Positions 32,064 to 42,018 of a stretch of 64,000 bases of DNA are shown piece by piece. The stretch is from contig NZ_JQGJ02000003.1 of assembly GCF_000802155.2 (NCBI RefSeq), positions 62,001 through 126,000 on the forward strand, written 5' to 3'. The notes beneath the pieces are model-generated. The model was given only the letters and a program-made list of their open reading frames with translations. It did no database searches and was not told the DNA's origin. Each line of letters opens with the position of its first letter. Within the stretch, counting starts at the first letter, position 1. The position numbers were made by a program, and so were the translations under genes. This stretch comes from Pseudomonas frederiksbergensis (GTDB lineage Bacteria > Pseudomonadota > Gammaproteobacteria > Pseudomonadales > Pseudomonadaceae).

Positions 32064-32816
32064 ATGACTGACACGCCATTGACCACCGCAGAATTTGAAG
32101 CAGCCTTGCGCGCCAAGGGCGCCTTCTACCATATCCATCACCCGTACCATGTGGCGATGTACGAAGGCCGTGCCACTCGCGAGCAGATCCAAGGCTGGGT
32201 CGCGAACCGCTTCTATTATCAAGTGAACATCCCACTCAAGGACGCAGCGATCCTGGCCAATTGCCCGGATCGGGAGATCCGCCGCGAGTGGATCCAGCGC
32301 CTGCTCGACCATGACGGCGCCCCCGGTGAAGATGGCGGCATCGAAGCCTGGCTGCGGCTGGGCCAGGCGGTGGGCCTGGATCCCGACCAGTTGCGTTCCC
32401 AGGAGTTGGTGCTGCCGGGTGTGCGCTTCGCCGTAGACGCCTACGTCAACTTCGCCCGCCGGGCCAGCTGGCAGGAAGCTGCCAGCAGCTCGCTGACCGA
32501 ATTGTTCGCCCCGCAGATCCATCAATCGCGCCTGGATAGCTGGCCGCAGCATTATCCGTGGATCGATCCAACCGGCTACGAGTACTTCCGCACTCGCCTG
32601 GGCCAGGCACGGCGTGACGTGGAACATGGCTTGGCAATCACTTTGCAGCACTACACTACTCGCGAAGGCCAGGAGCGCATGCTGGAGATCCTCCAGTTCA
32701 AACTGGATATTCTCTGGAGCATGCTCGACGCCATGAGCATGGCCTACGAACTGAACCGCCCGCCGTATCACACCGTGACCGACCAACGGGTTTGGCACAA
32801 AGGGATTGCCTTATGA
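32064..32816 (+). CDS. pqqC: Pyrroloquinoline-quinone synthase PqqC
   Basis: This 250-residue protein is of standard length. It has the PqqC motifs [33 protein letters not shown] and an active-site region around [11 protein letters not shown]. PqqC carries out the final cofactor-free oxidation and ring closure to PQQ using oxygen. It belongs to the haem-oxygenase-like helical fold. Its stop overlaps the start of pqqD by four bases (ATGA). Confidence 0.97.
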   Translation: MTDTPLTTAEFEAALRAKGAFYHIHHPYHVAMYEGRATREQIQGWVANRFYYQVNIPLKDAAILANCPDREIRREWIQRLLDHDGAPGEDGGIEAWLRLGQAVGLDPDQLRSQELVLPGVRFAVDAYVNFARRASWQEAASSSLTELFAPQIHQSRLDSWPQHYPWIDPTGYEYFRTRLGQARRDVEHGLAITLQHYTTREGQERMLEILQFKLDILWSMLDAMSMAYELNRPPYHTVTDQRVWHKGIAL

Positions 32817-33088
32817 GTTTCGATCGCAGCAAAAAACCCAACTGGCGCCCCGGCTATCGCTTCCAGTACGAACCGGCCCAGAAGGGCCATGTGCTGCTCT
32901 ATCCTGAAGGGATGATCAAGCTGAACGACAGCGCGGCGCTGATCGGTGGCTTGATCGATGGCGAGCGCGATGTCGCGGAAATCATCGCTGAACTGGACAA
33001 ACAATTTCCCGGTGTGCCTGAACTCGGTGACGACATCGAGCAATTCATGGAGGTCGCCCGTGCACAGCACTGGATCACCCTTGCCTGA
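32813..33088 (+). CDS. pqqD: PqqA-binding chaperone PqqD
   Basis: This 91-residue protein has the RiPP recognition element fold: [27 protein letters not shown] and [14 protein letters not shown]. PqqD binds PqqA and delivers it to PqqE. The ATG at 32813 overlaps the pqqC stop, and its 3' end overlaps pqqE by 29 bases. Confidence 0.96.
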   Translation: MSFDRSKKPNWRPGYRFQYEPAQKGHVLLYPEGMIKLNDSAALIGGLIDGERDVAEIIAELDKQFPGVPELGDDIEQFMEVARAQHWITLA

Positions 33089-34211
33089 GAAGCCCGCCGT
33101 TGGTCTGCCGCTGTGGCTGCTGGCCGAACTGACCTATCGCTGCCCGCTGCAATGCCCGTACTGCTCCAACCCGCTGGACTTTGCCGAGCAAGGTAAAGAG
33201 CTGAGCACCGAGCAGTGGTTCAAGGTCTTTCGCGAAGCCCGGGAAATGGGCGCCGCGCAATTGGGTTTTTCCGGTGGGGAGCCGCTGGTGCGCCAGGACT
33301 TGGCGGAGCTGATTGGCGAGGCGCGCAGGCTGGGTTTCTACACCAACCTGATTACCTCCGGCATCGGCTTGACCGAACAGAAGATCAGCGACTTCAAGAA
33401 AGCCGGCCTGGACCACATCCAGATCAGTTTCCAGGCCAGTGATGAGCAGGTGAACAACCTGCTGGCCGGTTCGAAGAAAGCGTTTGCGCAAAAACTGGAA
33501 ATGGCCCGGGCGGTGAAAGCCCATGGTTATCCGATGGTGCTGAACTTCGTGACCCATCGGCACAACATCGACAAGATCGACCGCATCATCGAGCTGTGCA
33601 TCGCCCTGGAAGCCGACTTCGTCGAACTCGCCACGTGCCAGTTCTACGGCTGGGCGCACCTCAACCGCGTTGGCCTGCTACCCACCCGGGAACAGCTAGT
33701 GCGGGCCGAGCGCATCACCAATGAATACCGGGCCAAGCTGGAAGCCGAAGGCAACCCGTGCAAGTTGATCTTCGTGACTCCGGACTACTACGAAGAACGC
33801 CCGAAGGCCTGCATGAACGGCTGGGGCAGCATTTTCCTGACCGTCACACCGGACGGCACGGCCCTGCCCTGCCATGGCGCCCGGCAAATGCCGGTGCAGT
33901 TTCCGAATGTGCGCGACCACAGCATGCAGCACATCTGGTACGACTCGTTCGGCTTCAATCGTTTCCGGGGTTATGACTGGATGCCCGAACCCTGCCGCTC
34001 GTGCGATGAAAAGGAAAAGGATTTTGGCGGCTGCCGTTGCCAGGCGTTCATGCTCACAGGCGACGCCAGCAATGCCGACCCGGTGTGCAGCAAATCCGAA
34101 CACCACGGGATGATTCTGCAGGCTCGCGAAGACGCCGAGCATGCCACGCAAACCATCGAGCAACTGGCATTTCGCAATGAACGAAATTCACGCCTCATCG
34201 CCAAGGGCTGA
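33060..34211 (+). CDS. pqqE: PqqA peptide cyclase PqqE (radical SAM)
   Basis: This is a 383-residue radical SAM enzyme. The cluster-binding motif C28-x3-C32-x2-C35 (RCPLQCPYC) is followed by [13 protein letters not shown]. The C-terminal SPASM region has the cysteines of [27 protein letters not shown] and DPVCSK. PqqE links Glu and Tyr of PqqA by a carbon-carbon bond. The GTG at 33060 is the best start, inside the end of pqqD; a TTG eight codons later is an alternative. It overlaps the next gene by 35 bases. Confidence 0.95.
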   Translation: MHSTGSPLPEKPAVGLPLWLLAELTYRCPLQCPYCSNPLDFAEQGKELSTEQWFKVFREAREMGAAQLGFSGGEPLVRQDLAELIGEARRLGFYTNLITSGIGLTEQKISDFKKAGLDHIQISFQASDEQVNNLLAGSKKAFAQKLEMARAVKAHGYPMVLNFVTHRHNIDKIDRIIELCIALEADFVELATCQFYGWAHLNRVGLLPTREQLVRAERITNEYRAKLEAEGNPCKLIFVTPDYYEERPKACMNGWGSIFLTVTPDGTALPCHGARQMPVQFPNVRDHSMQHIWYDSFGFNRFRGYDWMPEPCRSCDEKEKDFGGCRCQAFMLTGDASNADPVCSKSEHHGMILQAREDAEHATQTIEQLAFRNERNSRLIAKG

Positions 34212-36003
34212 ACCGCTCAGCGCCGCCCAGGCTGTCGCGGCAGGCATCGACTTCGCCGAGCTGCAACTGGGGCCCCTGGGCCTGTTCTGGAACGAATACC
34301 GTCCCGAAGACGGTGCCTGTCGGATCTGGCATTGGCGAGACGCCAAGGTCCGCTGCCTGACCCCGGATGGATTCAGCGTGCGCAGCCGGGTCTATGAATA
34401 TGGCGGCGGATCGTTCTGCCTGAGCGATGATGGCGTGCTGTTTGTCAACGAGGCCGACCAGCAGGTGTATCACCAGTCACTGGACGCAGGTCGCCCTGTG
34501 GCGCTGACCTCGGGCGACCGCCGATATGGCGACCTGCACTTCGCCCCAGGGCAACTGCTGGCGGTAGAGGAGCACGCCAAACAGCATCGCCTGGTGTCGA
34601 TCGGGCTGGCCGATCATCAGCGACGCGTGCTGGCCGAAGGCGCGGATTTCTACGCTGCGCCGATCCTGAGTCCGGATCAGAAGCGTCTCGCCTGGATCGA
34701 GTGGAGCCGCCCTCATCAGCCCTGGACAGCTACGCGGCTGCTGCTGGCCGAGCGCAACGATTCAGGTTGGGGTGAGCCGCGCTGTGTGGCCGGCCAGGGT
34801 GAGGAGGAATCCATCCAGCAACCGCGGTTCGACGCGGCCAATCGCCTCTACTGCCTGACCGACCGCGGCGGTTACTGGCAGCCTTGGGTCGAAAACGCTG
34901 GTGTCCTGGAGCCATTGACTGCCGCCGAAGCCGATCACGCCCCCGCGCCTTGGCAGTTGGGAGGCTGTACCTGGCTGCCAATGAACGATGACACCTACCT
35001 GGCAAGCTGGACCGAAGCGGGTTTTGGTCGGCTGGGCCTGTGCCATCGCGGCACGACGGAGGATTTCACCGGGACCTATAGCCGCTTCCGCAGCTTGGCG
35101 GTGGATGAGCAATTCGTTTATACCATTGCTGCTTCGCCCACCAGCCCGTCGGCAGTCATTGCCATTGGACGACAAAGCCACGACGTTATAGTCCTGGCCG
35201 GCGGCGTTGCGCCGCTACCGGCCGAGCAGATCAGCCGCCCGCGAACCTTGCGCTATCCAGTTGCTTCAAGTGAGGCCCACGGGTTCTTTTATCCAGCCAT
35301 GGGCGCCAAGGCTAAACCACCGCTAGTGGTGTTCATCCATGGCGGGCCGACGTCAGCCTGCTACCCCATGTTTGACCCGCGCATCCAATACTGGACCCAG
35401 CGCGGCTTTGCCGTGGCCGACCTCAATTATCGTGGCAGCAGCGGCTATGGCCGGGCCTATCGGCAGGCGCTGCATCTGAACTGGGGAGTGGTGGATGTCG
35501 AGGATGCCTGCGCCGTCGTTGCACATCTGGACGAGCAGGGCCTGATCGATGGCCGCCTTGCGTTCATTCGCGGCGGCAGCGCCGGTGGTTACACGACCCT
35601 TTGCGCCTTGGCGTTCCGGAACGTATTCCGTGCCGGCGCCAGCCTCTACGGGGTCAGCGATCCGGTTGCCCTGGGTCGCGCGACGCACAAATTCGAAGGC
35701 GACTACCTGGACTGGCTGATCGGCGACCCAAAAGTGGATGCCGAGCGCTACCGGGCGCGCACGCCGTTACTTCACGCAGACCAGATCCGCGCGCCGATGA
35801 TTTTTTTCCAAGGCGAGCTGGATGCCGTGGTCGTACCGCAGCAGACCCGCGATATGGTCGAGGCCTTGAAAGACAATGGAGTTCCAGTGGAGGCGCACTA
35901 CTACCCGGACGAGCGCCACGGCTTTCGCAAGGCTATGAACCAGGCGCATGCGCTGGAGCATGAGTGGTTGTTTTATCGAAAGGTGATGAACGCTGGCTTA
36001 TGA
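34177..36003 (+). CDS. pqqM: S9-family prolyl oligopeptidase PqqM
   Basis: This 608-residue protein has an N-terminal beta-propeller (about 1-350) and a C-terminal alpha/beta hydrolase. The catalytic serine lies in [11 protein letters not shown], the acid in [10 protein letters not shown] and the histidine in DERHGF near the end. A gene of this type directly after pqqE is called pqqM in fluorescent pseudomonads. It may help process PqqA or other peptides, but is not known to be essential. The ATG at 34177 overlaps the pqqE end, implying coupling. There is no signal peptide. Confidence 0.85.
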   Translation: MNEIHASSPRAEPLSAAQAVAAGIDFAELQLGPLGLFWNEYRPEDGACRIWHWRDAKVRCLTPDGFSVRSRVYEYGGGSFCLSDDGVLFVNEADQQVYHQSLDAGRPVALTSGDRRYGDLHFAPGQLLAVEEHAKQHRLVSIGLADHQRRVLAEGADFYAAPILSPDQKRLAWIEWSRPHQPWTATRLLLAERNDSGWGEPRCVAGQGEEESIQQPRFDAANRLYCLTDRGGYWQPWVENAGVLEPLTAAEADHAPAPWQLGGCTWLPMNDDTYLASWTEAGFGRLGLCHRGTTEDFTGTYSRFRSLAVDEQFVYTIAASPTSPSAVIAIGRQSHDVIVLAGGVAPLPAEQISRPRTLRYPVASSEAHGFFYPAMGAKAKPPLVVFIHGGPTSACYPMFDPRIQYWTQRGFAVADLNYRGSSGYGRAYRQALHLNWGVVDVEDACAVVAHLDEQGLIDGRLAFIRGGSAGGYTTLCALAFRNVFRAGASLYGVSDPVALGRATHKFEGDYLDWLIGDPKVDAERYRARTPLLHADQIRAPMIFFQGELDAVVVPQQTRDMVEALKDNGVPVEAHYYPDERHGFRKAMNQAHALEHEWLFYRKVMNAGL

Positions 36004-36015
36004 AAGCGACGAGCG

Positions 36016-36113
36016 TTTGTGGCGAGGGAGCTTGCTCCCGCTCGATTGCGCAGCAATCGCAAAAGCTTGGGGCTGCTCCGCGTCTCAGCGGGAGCAAACT
36101 CCCTCACCACAAA
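36016..36113. repeat. REP doublet (REPIN-like)
   Basis: Two REP sequences in opposite orientation, TTTGTGGCGAGGGAGCTTGC (start) and its counterpart ending CTCCCTCACCACAAA, flank a short GC-rich spacer. Each is itself a small palindrome. This is the extragenic repeat type common in the P. fluorescens group, here after pqqM. Confidence 0.75.
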
Positions 36114-36150
36114 GGAATCCCCAATAAAGGAATCCTCTGACTGCAGGGCT

Positions 36151-36309
36151 TCAGCGCTTGGCGATGATGTACACCGCATGCACGATGCCGGGGATATAAC
36201 CCAACAGTGTCAACAAAATGTTCAGCCAGAACGCCCCGCCAAACCCGACTTGCAGGAAAACACCCAGCGGTGGCAGCAGGATGGCGATGATGATGCGAAT
36301 GAAATCCAT
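36151..36309 (-). CDS. Pmp3/UPF0057-family small membrane peptide
   Basis: This 52-residue peptide has two membrane segments (residues 3-20 and 28-48) and the family signature IAILLPPLGVFLQVG and LNILLTLLGYIPGIVHAVYII. Members (YqaE in Escherichia coli, Pmp3 in yeast) are linked to membrane potential and salt or cold stress. The true start is the ATG at 36309, with GGGAGT upstream; longer frames starting at 36489 are not supported. Confidence 0.9.
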   Translation of the reverse strand: MDFIRIIIAILLPPLGVFLQVGFGGAFWLNILLTLLGYIPGIVHAVYIIAKR

Positions 36310-36440
36310 GGATGACTCCCTGATGAGCGATGGCCACGTTGCCATAGCCCATGGACACCTGTCCGCTCGTCGGGGTTCAGTAATTGCTAGCGGGAGGCGA
36401 TTCGAAAGCGTCCGCCGATAAAAACGCGGGCAAAAGAAAA

Positions 36441-36456
36441 CCCCGCCGAAGCGGGG
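36441..36456 (-). terminator. Rho-independent terminator downstream of acyl-CoA dehydrogenase
   Basis: The stem CCCCGC-CGAA-GCGGGG is followed on the minus strand by TTTTCTTTT. It lies about 190 bp past the stop of the leftward acyl-CoA dehydrogenase gene. A second hairpin with 12-bp arms (CGTCATGTAAGC / GCTTACATGACG) sits at 36609-36636, right after that stop codon, without a T tract. The rest of the gap 36310-36643 shows nothing. Confidence 0.75.
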
Positions 36457-36643
36457 CTTTGCAGACTGTTTCCCTGACATCCATTTCACTCCGCCTTCCT
36501 GGCAGAATCCTACGTGTCCGTGTTGTTACTTTTGCGCGTCCTGCGCTACGTCCATGGAAGCTAGATTAGCCGTGGATCCAATCGGCCGATAGAGGGAAAT
36601 CGCCAGCACGTCATGTAAGCATTTGCTTACATGACGATCTTTC

Positions 36644-38422
36644 TCAGAACTGGCCCGGCTCCAGCAGGAACAGCGACTCACTGCCCGCTTTCACCGAAGC
36701 GCTCAAGGAATGGATCCGCGGCAACAGGCGAGCGAAGTAGAACCGCGCCGTGCCCAGCTTGCCCGCGTAGAAATCATTCTGGCTTTCCTTGCCCAACGCC
36801 GCCCGGGCCATCAATGCCCACATGTAGGCATAAGCGGTGTAGCCGAACGCTTGCAGGTACTCCACCGAAGCCGCGCCGATTTCGTTCGGGTTGCTTTTCG
36901 ACCGATCGAGCAGCCACTCGGTCAGTTCGTCCAGCGTGCCGACGGCATCGTTCAATGGCTTGGTGAACTCCGCCAACTCGCTGCCTGCCGTCGCGGTGAA
37001 ATGGCGGATCTCATCGGCGAACAATTTATAGAACGCCCCGCCACTGCCGACGATCTTGCGTCCCACCAGGTCCAGCGCCTGGATACCGTTGGTGCCTTCG
37101 TAGATCTGGGTAATGCGCACATCGCGCACCAGTTGCTCCTGGCCCCATTCGCGGATGTAACCGTGACCGCCAAAAATCTGCTGGCCATGGACGGTGGTTT
37201 CCAGGCCCAGGTCGGTGAGGAAAGCCTTCGCCACTGGCGTCAGCAGCGCCACCAGGTCTTCGGCACGCTTGCGGGTGGCGGGGTCTTCGCTGAACTTCGC
37301 GGTATCCAGTTGCATCGCCACGTAGGTGGAAAAAGCGCGGCCACCTTCGTTAGAGGCTTTCATGGTCAGCAGCATGCGGCGCACGTCAGGGTGGACGATG
37401 ATCGGGTCAGCGATCTTGTCCTTGTTCTGCGCGCCGGTCGGCGAACGGCTTTGCAGGCGGTCGCGGGCGTATTCGATGGCGTTCTGGTAGGAGCGCTCGC
37501 CGGTGGCCAGACCTTGGATACCAACGCCCAGGCGCTCGTAATTCATCATGGTGAACATCGCCGCCAGGCCTTTGTTCGGCTCGCCGACCAGATAACCCAC
37601 GGCCTCGTCGAAGTTCATCACGCAGGTGGCGGACGCCTGGATACCCATCTTGTGCTCGATCGAACCGCAGTTGGCCGCGTTGCGCGCGCCCAGGCTGCCG
37701 TCGGCATTGACCATGAACTTCGGCACCAGAAACAACGAGATGCCTTTCGGGCCGGCCGGTGCGTCCGGCAGTTTTGCCAGCACGAGGTGGATGATGTTTT
37801 CGGTGAGGTCGTGCTCGCCGCCGGTGATGAAGATCTTCGTGCCGCTGACTTTGTAGGAACCGTCGGCCTGAGGTTCAGCCTTGGTCCGGATGATCCCCAA
37901 GTCGGTGCCGGCATGGGGCTCGGTCAGGCACATCGAACCGGCCCACACGCCGGCGTACATGTTCGGCAAGTACGCGGCCTTCAACTCTTCGCTGGCGTGG
38001 GCATTGATCGACAGGCAGGCACCGGCGGTCAGCATCGGGTACAGGCCAAAGGAGAGGCTGGCGGAGTTGACCATTTCCTCGACCTGGGCCGAAACAGCCT
38101 TGGGCATGCCCATGCCACCGTACGCCGGATCTCCGCCGACACCCACCCATCCGCCCTCGGCATAGGTCTTGTAGGCCTGTGGGAAACCTGCCGGTGTCGT
38201 CACGGCGCCGTCAGCCCAGTGGCAACCTTCTTCGTCAGCCGCGCGGCTGAGGGGCGCGACGCTTTTGCTGGTGACCTTGCCGGCCTCTTCCAGGATCGCT
38301 TCGACAGTTTCAGCGTCTACGGTATCGGCCAGCGCCGGCAATTGGGCCCAGAGTTTTGCGACCTCGAACACTTCATTGAGGACGAAGCGCATATCGCGCA
38401 GGGGCGCTTTGTAGTCAGCCAT
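36644..38422 (-). CDS. Acyl-CoA dehydrogenase (paralogue 1, PA0508/FadE2-like)
   Basis: This 592-residue flavoenzyme begins [13 protein letters not shown]. Acyl-CoA dehydrogenase blocks are MCLTEPHAGTDLGIIRT (substrate/FAD region), GGEHDLTENI, IYEGTNGIQALDL and GGHGYIREWGQEQLVRD. It removes hydrogens at C2-C3 of fatty acyl-CoA in beta-oxidation and passes electrons to ETF. By gene order it corresponds to P. aeruginosa PA0508, reported as FadE2 with medium-chain preference; that transfer is inference. The ATG at 38422 matches the starts of its two paralogues. It forms a series with the genes at 38618 and 42019 on the same strand. Confidence 0.9.
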   Translation of the reverse strand: MADYKAPLRDMRFVLNEVFEVAKLWAQLPALADTVDAETVEAILEEAGKVTSKSVAPLSRAADEEGCHWADGAVTTPAGFPQAYKTYAEGGWVGVGGDPAYGGMGMPKAVSAQVEEMVNSASLSFGLYPMLTAGACLSINAHASEELKAAYLPNMYAGVWAGSMCLTEPHAGTDLGIIRTKAEPQADGSYKVSGTKIFITGGEHDLTENIIHLVLAKLPDAPAGPKGISLFLVPKFMVNADGSLGARNAANCGSIEHKMGIQASATCVMNFDEAVGYLVGEPNKGLAAMFTMMNYERLGVGIQGLATGERSYQNAIEYARDRLQSRSPTGAQNKDKIADPIIVHPDVRRMLLTMKASNEGGRAFSTYVAMQLDTAKFSEDPATRKRAEDLVALLTPVAKAFLTDLGLETTVHGQQIFGGHGYIREWGQEQLVRDVRITQIYEGTNGIQALDLVGRKIVGSGGAFYKLFADEIRHFTATAGSELAEFTKPLNDAVGTLDELTEWLLDRSKSNPNEIGAASVEYLQAFGYTAYAYMWALMARAALGKESQNDFYAGKLGTARFYFARLLPRIHSLSASVKAGSESLFLLEPGQF

Positions 38423-38568
38423 GGCAAACCTCGCAAGATCTAAACAATTGGTTCGTAGGAAAGCGGTTTCGCAATGGCCCCGAGTGTACCCCAACAACTT
38501 TTGCGACACATAGGGTCAACCCATGACTGTTTTGTTATTTTTAGTCACTGCGAAAGCATGGATGTCTA

Positions 38569-38600
38569 TCGTGGCGAGGGTGCTTGCTCCCTCACCACGA
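38569..38600. repeat. REP palindrome
   Basis: TCGTGGCGAGGGTGCTTGCT followed by CCCTCACCACGA forms a near-perfect hairpin between two acyl-CoA dehydrogenase genes. It may also stop or stabilise the transcript of the gene at 38618-40414. Confidence 0.7.
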
Positions 38601-38617
38601 AGAAATGTTTCAGCCCA

Positions 38618-40414
38618 TCAAAGCGCAAACAACTCCGCCGGCAACTTCATCAGGCATTCGCTTCCCGCCTCGATTGCAGCCCGATGGCTGGCCGTACGCG
38701 GCAGCAGGCGCTTGAAGTAAAACTCACAAGTCACCAGCTTCGCCCGGCAGAAATCCGCGTCCCCGTCGCCACCGTCGAGTTGCGCCTGGGCCACCAACGC
38801 CATGCGCAACCACAGGTAAGCCAGGATGATATAGCCGCTGTACATCAGGTAATCCACCGAGGCGGCCCCCACCTCGTCGGGATTTTTCATGGCAGCCATG
38901 CCGACCTGGGTCGTCAATTCGCCCCATTGCTGGTTGAGCCCGTCCAGTTGCGCAACGTATGCCTTGAGCTGTGGGTGCCCGGCATTGGCGGCGCAGAACT
39001 TATGGACGATTTTGGTGAAGCCACGCAGCAACTTGTCTTGGCTGCCCAGCACCTTGCGTCCCAGCAAGTCCAAGGCCTGGATGCCGTTGGTGCCTTCGTA
39101 GATCGGCGCGATTCGACAATCGCGCACCAGCTGCTCCATGCCCCACTCGCGGATAAAACCGTGGCCGCCGAAAATCTGCATGCCGTGGTTGGTCACTTCC
39201 AACCCCGTGTCGGTCATGAAGGCCTTGCAGACTGGCGTGAGGAAAGCCAACAGGTCTTCAGCCTCCTGGCGGGCGGTTTCGTCGCGGCTCAAGTGCGCGG
39301 TGTCGAGCAATTGCGCAGTGAAATACGTCAGCGCCCGGTTGCCTTCGTTGAAGGCCTTCATCGTCAGCAACATCCTGCGCACATCAGGGTGAACGATGAT
39401 CGGGTCGGCGGCTTTGTCCGGCGCCTTGGGGCCGGTCAGCGAGCGCATCTGCAAACGATCGTTGGCGTATTTGATCGCCCCCTGGAAACTCGCCTCGCCC
39501 AGGCAAAGGCCCTGCATGCCGGTGCCGAGGCGCGCATGGTTCATCATGGTGAACATGCAGTTGAGGCCCTTGTTCGCCTCGCCGATCAGGAAGCCCTTGG
39601 CACCGTCGAAGTTCAGCACGCAGGTAGCCGAGGCCTTGATGCCCATCTTGTGCTCGATCGACCCGCAGGAAACGCCGTTGCGCTCTCCGGCCTCGCCCGC
39701 GGCGCCAGGCAGGAACTTTGGCACGATGAACAACGAGATGCCCTTGGTCCCGGCGGGCGCATCCGGCAGTTTGGCGAGCACCAGATGAATGATGTTGTCG
39801 CTCATGTCGTGCTCGCCGGCGCTGATGAAGATCTTGCTGCCAGTCAGCGCGTAGCTGCCGTCGGCCTGGGGCACGGCGCGGGTCTTGATGATGCCAAGGT
39901 CAGTGCCGCAGTGGGCTTCGGTCAGGCACATGGTGCCGGTCCACTGGCCGGCGGTGAGTTTGCTGAGGTAGGTCTGCTTCTGCTCCTCTGTCCCATGGGC
40001 GTGGATGGCCGACATCGCTCCGTGGGTCAGGCCGGGGTACATGCCCCAGGACGTGTTGCTAGAACCAATCATCTCGCTGATGACCAGGCCCAGGGAACTG
40101 GGCAGGCCCTGGCCGCCGTACGCCGGGTCCGCCGCCAGGCCGTGCCAGCCGCCTTCCACATATTGAGCGAACGCCTGCTTGAAGCCTGCCGGCGTCGTCA
40201 CCACGCCGTTGTCGAAATGGCAGCCCTCTTCATCACCCGGGCGATTGAGAGGCGCCAGCACGTTCTCACAGAACCGAGCGCCTTCCTCCAGAATGGCGCT
40301 GACCATGTCCGGGCTGGCATCGCTGGCACCCAGTTCGGCATAGCGGCCATGGAAATCGAAGACGTGGTCGATCAAAAAGCGCATGTCGCGCAGCGGAGCT
40401 TTGTACTCGGGCAT
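38618..40414 (-). CDS. Acyl-CoA dehydrogenase (paralogue 2, PA0507-like)
   Basis: This 598-residue protein starts MPEYKAPLRDMRF and carries [62 protein letters not shown] and GGHGFIREWGMEQLVRD. It is closely related to the proteins at 36644 and 42019. Like them it should act on acyl-CoA substrates in beta-oxidation; chain-length preference is unknown. The ATG at 40414 is preferred to an upstream in-frame ATG at 40441 because it lines up with the paralogues. Confidence 0.9.
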   Translation of the reverse strand: MPEYKAPLRDMRFLIDHVFDFHGRYAELGASDASPDMVSAILEEGARFCENVLAPLNRPGDEEGCHFDNGVVTTPAGFKQAFAQYVEGGWHGLAADPAYGGQGLPSSLGLVISEMIGSSNTSWGMYPGLTHGAMSAIHAHGTEEQKQTYLSKLTAGQWTGTMCLTEAHCGTDLGIIKTRAVPQADGSYALTGSKIFISAGEHDMSDNIIHLVLAKLPDAPAGTKGISLFIVPKFLPGAAGEAGERNGVSCGSIEHKMGIKASATCVLNFDGAKGFLIGEANKGLNCMFTMMNHARLGTGMQGLCLGEASFQGAIKYANDRLQMRSLTGPKAPDKAADPIIVHPDVRRMLLTMKAFNEGNRALTYFTAQLLDTAHLSRDETARQEAEDLLAFLTPVCKAFMTDTGLEVTNHGMQIFGGHGFIREWGMEQLVRDCRIAPIYEGTNGIQALDLLGRKVLGSQDKLLRGFTKIVHKFCAANAGHPQLKAYVAQLDGLNQQWGELTTQVGMAAMKNPDEVGAASVDYLMYSGYIILAYLWLRMALVAQAQLDGGDGDADFCRAKLVTCEFYFKRLLPRTASHRAAIEAGSECLMKLPAELFAL

Positions 40415-40506
40415 GGTGGTTTTCTCCGGTAGCAGATTCATTCCAACCTACTGCCGGCCATCGTGGCCCACAATCACAGTCCAGGCGCTGAATGCGCCAT
40501 CATCAC

Positions 40507-41832
40507 TCAACCCGCGGCGGCTTCCATGCGCACTGCGCCGCGACGATTCTGCCCATAGGCAATTACACAGTTTCGCCCCGCGCCCTTGGCGTTATAGAGC
40601 GCTTGGTCCGCCGATTTGAGCACCTCTTCGGGCGTGCGCTGCTCGATGCGCTCGGCCACGCCGATGCTGACCGTCACCGATACGCTGGAGGCGCCAGCGC
40701 CGGCCCGACGCTGGCGACCTTGTTGATCGTCCTGGGGACGGCTGTCGGGGTTGCGCAGTTGAATCGCGTAGGTCTCGATGGACTGGCGGATGACTTCCAG
40801 GTGGGGCATGCACTCATCGATGGTCTTGCCCGCGAACACCAGGGCGAACTCCTCGCCGCCATAGCGATACGCCCTGCCGCCACCGCCGATCTTCGACAGC
40901 TTGCTGGCCACCAGGCGCAGCACTTGGTCACCGACATCGTGGCCATGGGTGTCGTTGAATTTCTTGAAATGGTCCACGTCGCTCATCGCCAACACATAAT
41001 TGCGACCCAGGCGCTGCATGCGTTCGTTCAATGCACGACGTCCCGGCAGGCCGGTGAGTTCGTCACGAAAGGCCATTTGATACGCCTCGTGGGCGACCGC
41101 CGCGGCAATCATCAACATCACCTGGCTGCACATGATGTTCAGGGTGAACGGCAAGATGAATGTCTTCGGCAGCATCCAGAACAACCCGAGCAGCCCCACC
41201 AATTGCGCGGCGTGCAGCGGCCGGGGGTTGCGCCAATATTGCCAGGCCAGGAGCAGGAATGCGGCGGCGAACATTGGGTAGGACAACTGAATCAGGCTCA
41301 TCCAGGCGCCATACAACGCGGGCCAGCGGATCTCCGAAAGCCACAACAGCAATGCCTGTGGAAAACTTTGCTCCAAGGCCAGCGCCACGCTGCCGAAAAC
41401 CAGCAACACCGCGAACCGCGCCACCATGTCCTGGAACAGGTGGGTGCGCTCCTGCCACGCCGCGAACAGCCCGAACAACAGCGGCAGCAACAGGCAGACG
41501 AGATGGAACACCACCGCCGCGTCTTCACGCACCTTACCGTTATCGCGGTAGAAATCGGTCTGGGTATCCAGCAGGAAGTAGGCGATGTACACCGTGACCA
41601 TCAAAAACAGTTCACGTTGACGTCGGTAGACGGCGCAATACGCCCCGCCCAGTAGCAACACCAAGGTAGGAAGCACGTTGAACAGGGAGGTAAAGAAGAC
41701 GTTGAGATCCTTGACGTAGGCAGCCGCAAGCCCCGACAACAACAGTAGCAGTGACGGTAGGAAATGGCTCAGGCGTACAGCGGAAGAACGCGGCAAGGGT
41801 AAAGCTCCGACCCGACTGATCAAAGAGGGCAT
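40507..41832 (-). CDS. Membrane-bound diguanylate cyclase (GGDEF protein)
   Basis: This 441-residue protein has about seven hydrophobic segments in residues 20-245, then a GGDEF domain (about 255-430) with RDELTGLPGRRAL, DVDHFKKFNDTHGHDVGDQVL and the active-site motif GGEEF at 325-329. The inhibitory RxxD motif normally five residues before GGEEF is absent, so product inhibition through that site is not expected. A Gln/Arg-rich insertion (about residues 362-385) interrupts the domain. It should make cyclic di-GMP. It lies between two acyl-CoA dehydrogenase genes, and whether it senses a lipid-related signal is unknown. Confidence 0.88.
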   Translation of the reverse strand: MPSLISRVGALPLPRSSAVRLSHFLPSLLLLLSGLAAAYVKDLNVFFTSLFNVLPTLVLLLGGAYCAVYRRQRELFLMVTVYIAYFLLDTQTDFYRDNGKVREDAAVVFHLVCLLLPLLFGLFAAWQERTHLFQDMVARFAVLLVFGSVALALEQSFPQALLLWLSEIRWPALYGAWMSLIQLSYPMFAAAFLLLAWQYWRNPRPLHAAQLVGLLGLFWMLPKTFILPFTLNIMCSQVMLMIAAAVAHEAYQMAFRDELTGLPGRRALNERMQRLGRNYVLAMSDVDHFKKFNDTHGHDVGDQVLRLVASKLSKIGGGGRAYRYGGEEFALVFAGKTIDECMPHLEVIRQSIETYAIQLRNPDSRPQDDQQGRQRRAGAGASSVSVTVSIGVAERIEQRTPEEVLKSADQALYNAKGAGRNCVIAYGQNRRGAVRMEAAAG

Positions 41833-41970
41833 TGTGCACGTGAGATGTGACCGATGTCACACTGCCATCGCTGTAACGGCAGAGGCCGGAGTTTTCTTAA
41901 GGCTCTGTTGGATGAATATTGTTTCAGGATCGCTATCGATCTCTCTGGGGATTTAGGGCAGCCATGAAAA

Positions 41971-41998
41971 AGCCGCTGCTCCCTGAGAAGCAGCGGCT
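41971..41998 (-). terminator. Terminator of the acyl-CoA dehydrogenase gene at 42019
   Basis: The stem AGCCGCTGCT / AGCAGCGGCT with an 8-base loop is followed on the minus strand by TTTTTCAT. It lies 20 bp after the stop codon, so this gene is transcribed separately from the GGDEF gene. Confidence 0.85.
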
Positions 41999-42018
41999 TG
42001 TGAAGAACCGCCTAAGGC